Positions 1 through 5,477 of a DNA stretch of 5,840 nt are shown in pieces. A program made the translations under genes and the position numbers. Source of the DNA: Roseiarcus sp050015575 (lineage in GTDB: Bacteria > Pseudomonadota > Alphaproteobacteria > Rhizobiales > Beijerinckiaceae); contig JBEKBD010000145.1 in NCBI GenBank assembly GCA_050015575.1, forward strand, positions 1-5,840, read 5' to 3'. Below the pieces are notes generated by a model that was not told where the DNA came from, made no database searches, and saw only the letters and a program-made list of their open reading frames with translations. Each line of letters begins with the position of its first letter. Position 1 is the first letter of the stretch.

Positions 1-320
1 AAGGCGCCGACGTAGGGCAGGACGCCGCGCGTCCACAGGTGCGCGACCTCGGCGTAGAACGCGTCGTCGGGACCGTCGATCCGCCACACCGGCAGGCGCA
101 GGAGGAAAGTCCAGATCAGCGCCGCGGCGACGACCGCGACGACGACGAGGGCGCGGCGCGCCGCCGGACGGCCGCCGAGCGCGGCGACGCGGCCGACGCG
201 CGGATGCGGGCTTCCACGAGCGGCGGAGGCCATCGCGTCGATCGCGCCGATGGGAGGCGCGATTTCGGCCGCGTCGCGAACGCGCCGACGAGCCGTCGAT
301 GCAAGTCCGCGCGCGCTCAT
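1..320 (-). CDS. GT39/ArnT-like membrane glycosyltransferase, N-terminal part (second tandem copy)
   Basis: This is the first ~106 residues of a protein that continues past the window start. By family knowledge, GT39/ArnT-like (GT-C fold) enzymes transfer sugars from polyprenyl-phosphate carriers in the cytoplasmic membrane; the acceptor here is unknown. Visible parts are a basic Ala/Arg-rich N-terminus, one hydrophobic helix (ALVVVAVVAAALIWTFLL), then the first periplasmic loop with the family's acidic pair (RIDGPDDAFYAEVAHLW) and RGVLPYVGAF. That loop matches the neighbouring copy (317-1748) at 28 of 32 residues, so the two are paralogues. Two starts are possible. ATG at 320 overlaps the upstream stop as ATGA, which suggests translational coupling. 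ATG at 233 lines up exactly with the proposed TTG start of the upstream copy. Neither has a clear ribosome binding site. The family call is confident; substrate and start are not. Confidence 0.8.
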   Translation of the reverse strand, partial: MSARGLASTARRRVRDAAEIAPPIGAIDAMASAARGSPHPRVGRVAALGGRPAARRALVVVAVVAAALIWTFLLRLPVWRIDGPDDAFYAEVAHLWTRGVLPYVGA

Positions 321-1748
321 GGCGCCGGCGCCGGCGCGGTCGCGCCGACCGCTTGGTAAACGTCGTATGAATCGACCTCCCCCGCCGCGCGCGCGATCCG
401 GCGATAGGAGCGCTCCAGCGCGGCGTCGACGACCCGCCAGCGGTCTTTCCGTTCGCAGACGTAGTGGAGTCGCCGGTCGGCGACGACGAGATAGCGCGGC
501 GCGGTCGCGAGGATTTCCTCGAGCAGGGCCGGGCCGTTCTGCTGGAAGTCGCACAGCGTGTGGCCGGGGAAGAAATACGGCGTCGGCGGCGCCATTTCGA
601 GCGCGCCGTAGAGCCAGGCGCCGCGATTGACGACGTAGAGCGCGTCGCCGGGCGTCGGGCCGCTCGCCCGGATCGCCGCCGCCGCGGCGGCGAGCGCGCG
701 CGACTCCTGGCGAACCGAGAGGTCGTTGCCGGGAACCGCCAGCGCGGTCGCCAGCGAGGCCAGGCCGAGCGCGGCGAGGCGCATCGCCGCGGGGATCGGA
801 TCGAGTTCGGGCGCCGCCTTGGTCAGGCACAGCCCCGCCAAGAGCAGTCCCGGGGCCAGCGTCGGGCCGAGATAGGTGATCGCGATCGCGCGCTGGGCGA
901 GGATCGACAGCGACGCGAGCCTGCAGGACAAGCGCGCGGCCGACGCCGTCGACGAACGACAGGCCCTCGCTGGCGCTGGCCGGGCGGCCGAGCGCGCCGA
1001 TGAGCGCGTCGTCGATCAACGCCGGCGCCGCGCCATGCCAAGCGAAATAGATGAGGAAGCCGAGCGGCGCGACGCTCGCCGCGAACGTGAAGACGAGCGC
1101 CGCGCGGCCGCGCCGGCCCGCGCCGTCGGACGCGCTGACGAGTATGAACAGCGCCGCGACGGTCTCGAAGCCGGCGGTCTGCTTGACCGCGCCCGCCGCG
1201 CCGATGAAGAGCCCGGCGAGCGCGGCGCGCTTGATCAGGCCGAGCGGCGACAGCGCGGCGAGGAAGGCGAGGATCGTCAGCGCGGCGAGCGGGCAGTAGG
1301 CGTCGTTGCTGGTCACCAGTTCCGAGAGGACGGGATAAAGGATCGCCGCGAACAGGCCGAGTCGAGCGCCGCCGAAGCGGCGGCCGAGAAAGAACATCGC
1401 GGTCGCGGCGAGCGCGTCGAAGGCGACCGCGACCGCGCGCAGCGCATCGAGGCTCGGCCCCAGCAGCGCCTCGGCGCCGGCGAGGATGGCGAAGAAGCCG
1501 GGCGGCTTGACGTCGAAGGCGCCGACATAGGGCAAGACGCCGCGGGTCCAGAGATGCGCGACCTCGACGTAGAACGCGTCGTCGAGGCCGTCCATCCGCC
1601 ACAGCGGCAGGCGGACGACGAGGGTCCACGCCAGCGCCGCGCCGTAGACCGCCAGCGCGGCGATGACCGGAGTCTCGATCAATCGTCGCGCCAGCGGCGG
1701 CGCCGGGCGCGCGCGCAAGGGCGGGAGTTCATCCGCGAGAAAGGTCAA
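317..1748 (-). pseudogene. GT39/ArnT-like membrane glycosyltransferase with an apparent +1 frameshift
   Basis: The product is a multi-pass polyprenyl-phosphate-sugar glycosyltransferase read in two frames. From about 1748 to 930 one frame gives a membrane helix (~28-46), the catalytic-loop signature MDGLDDAFYVEVAHLW (~52-67), RGVLPYVGAFDVKPPG (~69-84) and several further helices down to GLSFVDGVGRALVLQ. From about 930 to the TGA at 317 the sense shifts to another frame. That frame gives two more hydrophobic segments and the soluble tail with PPTPYFFPGH, PRYLVVADRR and a tyrosine-rich end. The total is 1432 nt, i.e. 477 codons plus one base, about normal for the family, so one extra base (or two missing) near 905-940 explains it. 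The start is uncertain: TTG 1748 gives an N-terminus aligned with an ATG of the second copy, and TTG 1718 is an alternative; no strong ribosome binding site is seen. It could be a real pseudogene, a sequencing or assembly error, or (less likely) recoding. Confidence 0.8.
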
Positions 1749-2022
1749 TCGAGCGATCCAAGCCGTGGCGCCGGCTTCCGGTCGGAGCGAGGGGCGGCGC
1801 CAAGGGCAAGGTAACCGCCCAATCGTGAAGCGGCCGTAAAGGCGGCGGGAAGCCGGGCGCCGCCCGAGACGACGCCGCCTCGCCCGTTTGATCCCGGCCA
1901 AGTCCCGCGTCCCGGGGAAATGATAGGGGAAAATCCGGCGCGGGAATGGCGGTTGTTGCAATCGCGGCGCAATCGTGGTGGCGTCGCGGTCGCCGCGTCC
2001 CGCGGCCCAGCAAGGAACCGTC
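1749..2022. other. Intergenic region between divergent transcription units, with AT-rich patch
   Basis: This 274-nt gap lies between the leftward glycosyltransferase pair and the rightward DUF1772/cobS genes, so it should hold promoters for both directions. Most of it is G/C-rich with no convincing coding frame. A local AT-rich patch at about 1914-1937 carries GGGGAAA twice (1914-1920 and 1926-1932, 12 nt apart). It is flanked by a 7-bp inverted repeat, TCCCGCG (1903-1909) and CGCGGGA (1939-1945). On the minus strand the patch contains TATCAT, which resembles a -10 box, but no good -35 sits at 16-18 nt. A promoter or operator here is only inferred from position and composition. Confidence 0.35.
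2012..2016 (+). promoter_or_regulatory. Ribosome binding site of the DUF1772 gene
   Basis: AAGGA sits 6 nt before ATG 2023. It decides the start: the frame is open upstream with a possible GTG at 1975, but that would add 16 Arg/Pro-rich residues unlike the family's membrane-embedded N-terminus. Confidence 0.7.
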
Positions 2023-2445
2023 ATGTCGCCTGGATCTCTCGCCCTCGTTCTCGCCGCCGCGTTTTCCGGCGCCGCGCTCTACGTCAATCTCGTCGAGCAG
2101 CCGGCGCGCCTGGCGCTCGAGGATCAGGCCATGCTCAACGAGTGGGCGCCGAGCGACCGGCGCGGCGTCGCGTTGCTGGCGGGCCTGGCGCTGCTCTCGG
2201 CGGCGCTCGGCCTGGTCGCCTATTTCACCAGCCAGGACGTGCGCTGGGCGATCGGCGCGCTGATCGTCATTTTGAATTGGCCCTACACGTTCTTCGCCAT
2301 GGCGCCGCTCAACGACCAGATCCTGACGCTGGCGCCGCGCGACATCGGCGCGGCGCGCGTCCTGGTGCGCCAATGGGGCTTGCTCGAATGGGGCCAGACG
2401 GGGATCGGCGTCGCCGCCTGCCTGGCGTACCTGTGGGCGCTGTGA
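2023..2445 (+). CDS. DUF1772 family small membrane protein
   Basis: This 140-residue integral membrane protein has about four hydrophobic helices, at roughly residues 4-22, 47-67, 76-96 and 122-139. Features I associate with DUF1772 (anthrone-oxygenase-like) proteins are FSGAALYVNLVEQPARL at 14-30 in the first helix and just after it, WAPSDRRG at 41-48, NWPYTFFAMAPLNDQIL at 85-101 and the WGLLEWGQT segment at 118-126. Length is typical. The family takes its alternative name from fungal anthrone oxygenases, but most bacterial members have no known reaction and none is claimed here. The gene lies 56 nt upstream of cobS on the same strand and may share its transcript. A GC-rich inverted repeat between them could modulate this. 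I see no functional link to cobalamin synthesis. Confidence 0.78.
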   Translation: MSPGSLALVLAAAFSGAALYVNLVEQPARLALEDQAMLNEWAPSDRRGVALLAGLALLSAALGLVAYFTSQDVRWAIGALIVILNWPYTFFAMAPLNDQILTLAPRDIGAARVLVRQWGLLEWGQTGIGVAACLAYLWAL

Positions 2446-2447
2446 CG

Positions 2448-2486
2448 CCGCGCGCCGGCGCCGCATGGACAGGCGCCGCGGCGCGG
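2448..2486 (+). repeat. Imperfect inverted repeat (possible RNA hairpin) upstream of cobS
   Basis: The arms CCGCGCGCCGGCGCC (2448-2462) and GGCGCCGCGGCGCGG (2472-2486) pair at 13 of 15 positions around a 9-nt loop. The repeat begins just after the DUF1772 stop and ends shortly before the cobS ribosome binding site. There is no U-tract, so a classical intrinsic terminator is unlikely. A structure affecting read-through or cobS translation is possible. In DNA this rich in G and C, such repeats also arise by chance. Confidence 0.4.
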
Positions 2487-2490
2487 GAGT

Positions 2491-2494
2491 AGGA
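2491..2494 (+). promoter_or_regulatory. Ribosome binding site of cobS
   Basis: AGGA lies 7 nt before ATG 2502, with a further GGGAG at 2485-2489. It supports ATG 2502. The ATG at 2495 is out of frame. Confidence 0.6.
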
Positions 2495-2501
2495 ATGGGC
2501 C

Positions 2502-3329
2502 ATGTTCGACGCCTCGACTCGCTCCGCCCTGATCGACCGCGCCTGGCGCGACCTTCTCGACGCCTGGCGCTATTTTTCGCGCCTGCCGGCGCCGTTCGGC
2601 GGCGCCGCGACCGACGCGGCCGCGGGGGCGGCCCCCGATATGGCGCGCTTCTCCTGGGCCTGCCCGATCGCGGGCGCCCTGATCGGCGCGGTCGGCGCCG
2701 TCGCGTTCGGCCTCGCCGTCCTCCTCGGCCTGCCGCCGCTGCTGCGCGCGGCATTCGCCGTGGCGACGGTGATCTTGGCCGCCGGCGCGATGCACGAGGG
2801 CGGGCTCGCCGGCTTCGCCGACAGCATCGGCGACGGCCAAACCCGCGAATCCAGCCTCGCGATCGCGCGCGGCGGCCGCATCGGCGTCTACGGAGCGCTC
2901 ACGCTGATTCTTTCGCTGATCGTGCGCGTCGCCGCGCTGGCGGCGCTGGCGCGCGGCGGCTTCCTTGTTGCGGCGGCGAGCCTGATCCTTTCCGGCGCGG
3001 TCTCGCGCGCCGGCGCGCTCATTCCCTTGGCGCCGCCTCCCTCCGCCGGCGCCGACGGCGCCGAAGCGAGCGCCGGCCGCCTGGAGGCGAAAGACCTGAT
3101 CGCGGCCGGCTTCGCCGTCGTCGGCGTCGCGCTGGTGGCCGGGCTCGTCGCGCTCGGCGTCATGCAGGCGCTGTTCGCCTGCGTCCTCGCCGCGGCGGCC
3201 GCGTGGGGAACGAGCGCGCTGGCGCGCCGCTGGATCGGCGCCCAGAGCGGCGAGGTCGCCGGCGCGGCGCAGCAGGCGGCCGAAGTCGCCTGCCTCGTCG
3301 CTCTTCTCATCGGCGGCCGCGCGCCTTAA
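2502..3329 (+). CDS. cobS: Adenosylcobinamide-GDP ribazoletransferase (cobalamin 5'-phosphate synthase), with altered motifs
   Basis: CobS is an inner-membrane enzyme that joins adenosylcobinamide-GDP with alpha-ribazole (or its phosphate), the last assembly step of adenosylcobalamin. The 275-residue product shows the family layout: AWRYFSRLPAP near the N-terminus (21-31), CPIAGALIGAV (54-64), MHEGGLAGFAD (97-107), TRESSLAIARGGRIGVYGAL (114-133), VSRAGALIPL (167-176), C-terminal IGAQSGEVAGAAQQAAE (245-261), and hydrophobic helices between. It is slightly longer than the roughly 250-260 residues usual for the family. The oddity is at normally conserved positions. HEDGLAD is HEGGLAG (Gly at 100 and 104), DSRIG is GGRIG (Gly at 124), and TGD near the C-terminus is SGE. 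Asp107 and the basic residues of the second motif remain. The family is clear from architecture and order of motifs; normal catalytic activity is less certain. It is followed after 9 nt by the DUF1289 gene. No cobalamin riboswitch is seen upstream. Confidence 0.9.
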   Translation: MFDASTRSALIDRAWRDLLDAWRYFSRLPAPFGGAATDAAAGAAPDMARFSWACPIAGALIGAVGAVAFGLAVLLGLPPLLRAAFAVATVILAAGAMHEGGLAGFADSIGDGQTRESSLAIARGGRIGVYGALTLILSLIVRVAALAALARGGFLVAAASLILSGAVSRAGALIPLAPPPSAGADGAEASAGRLEAKDLIAAGFAVVGVALVAGLVALGVMQALFACVLAAAAAWGTSALARRWIGAQSGEVAGAAQQAAEVACLVALLIGGRAP

Positions 3330-3338
3330 GTCGGGGCC

Positions 3339-3545
3339 ATGGATCTTTCCGTTCCCCCGCCCAGCCCCTGCGTGCGAATCTGCGTCGTCGACCCCGATTC
3401 GGGCCTGTGCGTCGGCTGCGGCCGGACGGTCGAAGAAATCACGATGTGGGGCGAACTCGACGCCGAGAAGCGACGCGCGGTCGTCGCCGGCCTCGCGCGC
3501 CGCCGCGAAACGGCGCGCTCGCGCCCGGCGCCCGGGCGCGCCTGA
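3339..3545 (+). CDS. DUF1289 family four-cysteine small protein
   Basis: This 68-residue protein matches the DUF1289 pattern. It has SPCVRIC at 9-15, an Asp-rich spacer, then LCVGCGRTVEEITMW at 23-37, giving Cys11, Cys15, Cys24 and Cys27, followed by a basic helix (EKRRAVVAGLARRR). The four cysteines suggest binding of a metal or an iron-sulphur cluster; this is inferred from spacing, and the function of the family is not established. The C-terminal tail is Arg/Pro-rich and low in complexity. ATG 3339 is 9 nt after the cobS stop, with a G-run (3331-3336 region) as a weak ribosome binding site. The next gene starts one base after its stop. The tight spacing makes co-transcription with cobS very likely. 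Confidence 0.85.
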   Translation: MDLSVPPPSPCVRICVVDPDSGLCVGCGRTVEEITMWGELDAEKRRAVVAGLARRRETARSRPAPGRA

Positions 3546-3546
3546 A

Positions 3547-4242
3547 TTGCCCGTCGCGCTCCCCCTCGCCCTGCTCGCCGCGGCGCTGGCCGCGCTGTGG
3601 CTCGTCCCGGAAAACGCGCCGCTACTCGGGCTCGATCACGGCCGTTTCGCGCAGCTCGCCTTCGCCGTCGCCTTTCTCGCGTGGCTGGTCTCGAGCTTGG
3701 CGCGGCGCGCCGGGCCGGCGGCGTTCGCGCGGGTCCTCGGCGACGTCGCGATCTGGGCCGCGATCATCCTCGGCCTCGTCGCCCTTTACGCCTATCGCTT
3801 CGAGGTCGCCGACGTCGCCGACCGGACGATCGCCGAACTCTCGCCCGGCGAGCCGCAAATCGGCAAGGGCGGCGAGGTCATCGTCGCCCAGCGGCGGGAC
3901 GGCCAATTCGTCATCCCGGCCAAAGTCGACGGCGCGCGGGTGGCGTTTTTGTTCGACACCGGCGCTTCGAGCGTCGTGCTGCGCGCCGAGGACGCCAAGC
4001 GGATCGGCGTCGACGACGCCGCGCTCGACTTCGACGTCGGCGTCGTCACCGCCAACGGCGCCGCGATGGCGGCCGAGACCCGCATCGGCGAGATCGCGCT
4101 CGGCCCGATCGTCGTGCGCAACGTTCGCGCGCTGGTCGCCCGGCCCGGCGCCCTCGACCAGAGCCTGATCGGCATGAGCTTTCTGGAGAGGCTGCAGAGC
4201 TATGCGGTCGAGCGCGGGCGGCTGATCCTGAAGGGGCGCTGA
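3547..4242 (+). CDS. Membrane-anchored retropepsin-like aspartic protease, TIGR02281 type
   Basis: The 231-residue protein starts with two or three hydrophobic segments (about 3-20, 35-52 and 66-84). A linker with LSPGEPQIGKGGEV follows (98-110), then a clan AA single-domain aspartic protease fold. The catalytic signature FLFDTGASSVVL (134-145) contains the DTGAS motif with Asp137. Further family-like elements are TANGAAMAAETRIGEIALG (168-186, the flap-like strand region) and the closing SLIGMSFLERLQSY (206-219). By family knowledge such proteins act as dimers and the domain would face the periplasm; targets in alphaproteobacteria are unknown. The start is probably TTG 3547, one base after the DUF1289 stop, without a clear ribosome binding site, which fits translational coupling. 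The frame is strong but the exact start is uncertain. It converges with dusA across 6 nt. Confidence 0.87.
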   Translation: MPVALPLALLAAALAALWLVPENAPLLGLDHGRFAQLAFAVAFLAWLVSSLARRAGPAAFARVLGDVAIWAAIILGLVALYAYRFEVADVADRTIAELSPGEPQIGKGGEVIVAQRRDGQFVIPAKVDGARVAFLFDTGASSVVLRAEDAKRIGVDDAALDFDVGVVTANGAAMAAETRIGEIALGPIVVRNVRALVARPGALDQSLIGMSFLERLQSYAVERGRLILKGR

Positions 4243-4248
4243 ACCGCC

Positions 4249-5253
4249 TCACACCGCCTCGGCGAGCGGCGCGCGCGCGACGTGCGCGACCGCTTCGCGC
4301 AGCGCTTCGAGGCCCGCGCCGGGGCGCACGGCGAGCGTCGCCAGCGTCTGGCGAAAGCGCCGCGCGCCGGGGCGGCCGGCGAATAGGCCGAGCATGTGGC
4401 GGGTGAGCGCGTTGAGGCGCGCGCCGCGCGCCAGTTCGCGCGCGACATAGGGAAGATAGGCCTCGACCGCCTCGAAGGCGTCGGCGAACCGCGCCGGCTC
4501 GCCGAAGATTTCCGGGTCGACGCCGAGCAGCATCTCCGGATTCTGATACGCGGCGCGGCCGACCATCGCGCCATCGACCCAGCGCAAATGGCCGCGGACG
4601 GCCGCGAGATCGTCGACGCCGCCGTTGACGACGACGGCCAAGTCGGGATGGGCCGCCTTCATGGCGTAGACGAGGGGATAGTCGAGCGGCGGAACGGTGC
4701 GGTTGTCCCGAGCGTTCAACCCTTCGAGCCAGGCCTTGCGCGCGTGGACGACGACGCCGGCCGCGCCCGCCGCCTGGACGGCTTCCACCAGCGGGAACAG
4801 GGCCTCGCGCGGCGCCTGCTCGTCGACGCCGATGCGGCACTTGACGGTGACGGGAATCTCGACCGCCGCCGCCATCGCCGCCACGCATTCGCCGACCAGC
4901 GCCGGTTCGCGCATCAGGCAGGCGCCGAAACGGCCGGCGCGCACGCGATCGGAAGGGCAGCCGCAATTGAGGTTGATCTCGTCGTAGCCGAATTCGGCGC
5001 CGATGCGCGCCGCCTCGGCCAGCCGACGCGGCTCGGCGCCGCCGAGCTGCAAGGCGATCGGATGTTCGCACGGGTCGAAGCCGATCAGCCGCTCGCGCGG
5101 GCCGAACGCGACCGCGTCCGCCGCGACCATCTCGCTGTAGAGCCGCGCGCGCCGCGTCAGCAGGCGATGGAAGACGCGGCAATGCCGGTCGGTCCAGTCC
5201 ATCATCGGCGCGACGCAGAAGCGCCAGCTCGTCATATCCTTGTGGCCAGCCAT
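4249..5253 (-). CDS. dusA: tRNA-dihydrouridine(20/20a) synthase DusA
   Basis: DusA is an FMN-dependent, NADPH-using cytoplasmic enzyme that reduces uridine at positions 20/20a in the tRNA D-loop. The 334-residue product is of normal family length and shows the full signature: CVAPMMDWTDRHCR at the first barrel strand (13-26), ALQLGG (67-72) and NLNCGCPSDRV (94-104) with the expected catalytic Cys99. It continues with VTVKCRIGVD (135-144, Lys138), HARKAWLEGLNARDNR (170-185), NGGVDD (210-215) for FMN phosphate contact, and VDGAMVGRAAYQNP (226-239), the stretch typical of DusA. ATG 5253 opens the frame; ATG 5235 (giving MTSWRFCVAP) is also possible, and neither has an ideally spaced ribosome binding site. 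It converges on the protease gene. A possible promoter lies at 5315-5343. Confidence 0.96.
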   Translation of the reverse strand: MAGHKDMTSWRFCVAPMMDWTDRHCRVFHRLLTRRARLYSEMVAADAVAFGPRERLIGFDPCEHPIALQLGGAEPRRLAEAARIGAEFGYDEINLNCGCPSDRVRAGRFGACLMREPALVGECVAAMAAAVEIPVTVKCRIGVDEQAPREALFPLVEAVQAAGAAGVVVHARKAWLEGLNARDNRTVPPLDYPLVYAMKAAHPDLAVVVNGGVDDLAAVRGHLRWVDGAMVGRAAYQNPEMLLGVDPEIFGEPARFADAFEAVEAYLPYVARELARGARLNALTRHMLGLFAGRPGARRFRQTLATLAVRPGAGLEALREAVAHVARAPLAEAV

Positions 5254-5297
5254 CGCGGGATCAATCGGGCTCGAGGCGCGGGAGCGGCGCGCCGGGG

Positions 5298-5312
5298 GGC
5301 CGCTTTGCGGCC
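5298..5312. repeat. Perfect inverted repeat upstream of dusA
   Basis: GGCCGC (5298-5303) and GCGGCC (5307-5312) form a 6-bp stem around TTT. It would lie in the dusA leader if the promoter at 5315-5343 is used. There is no U-tract in either direction, so a terminator role is weakly supported. Confidence 0.4.
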
Positions 5313-5314
5313 TT

Positions 5315-5343
5315 CACATAAACCGGGAGCGTCCGGCGTTCAA
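5315..5343 (-). promoter_or_regulatory. Candidate sigma70-type promoter for dusA
   Basis: On the minus strand TTGAAC (5343-5338) is followed after 17 nt by TATGTG (5320-5315). The first four bases of the -35 and three of six of the -10 match the vegetative consensus, with ideal spacing. It lies about 60 nt before the dusA start in a relatively AT-rich spot. The match is only moderate. Confidence 0.35.
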
Positions 5344-5344
5344 C

Positions 5345-5362
5345 GGGCCGGGGGCTCGGCCC
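5345..5362. repeat. Perfect inverted repeat in the permease-dusA gap
   Basis: GGGCCG (5345-5350) and CGGCCC (5357-5362) pair around a 6-nt loop. It is downstream of the permease gene and directly upstream of the candidate dusA -35 box. It could help end permease transcripts, but there is no T-run after it on the minus strand. The rest of the 5254-5477 gap holds no convincing gene; a 12-bp palindrome ATGCGCGCGCAT lies at 5388-5399. Confidence 0.35.
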
Positions 5363-5477
5363 TTCGGCGCGCCCGGCCATCGCTTCGATGCGCGCGCATG
5401 CGGGATCGTGGCGCCGCCTGCGCCGGACCGCCCATGGCCATGCTCACGGTGATGCGACGCGGCCCCCTCCATCCCGA

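Noticed and set aside
823..1629. 268-codon minus-strand frame with GTG start inside the first GT39 gene
   Set aside because: It is strongly Arg-rich, whereas the adjacent frame gives hydrophobic helices and DDAFYVEV/DVKPPG motifs; a shadow frame.
876..1814. Long plus-strand open frame opposite the first GT39 gene (312 codons)
   Set aside because: The translation is Arg/Glu/Asp-rich without domain features. The opposite strand carries clear GT39 motifs, so this is a shadow.
2446..2501. Cobalamin riboswitch upstream of cobS
   Set aside because: I found no B12-box-like sequence here or in 1749-2022, and the 56-nt gap is far too short for the element.
1729..2754. Long minus-strand open frame opposite the DUF1772 gene and cobS start (341 codons)
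   Set aside because: Arg/Pro/Ala-rich low-complexity translation with no recognisable domain. It lies antisense to well-supported genes, as expected in GC-rich DNA with few stop codons.
2465..4168. 567-codon plus-strand frame across cobS, DUF1289 and protease
   Set aside because: It is mostly Arg/Ala/Pro/Ser-rich and out of frame with three recognisable genes; an artefact of high GC.
5388..5399. Palindrome ATGCGCGCGCAT as an operator or attachment site
   Set aside because: Alternating GC palindromes are expected by chance at this composition, and nothing nearby (regulator, integrase) supports a function.
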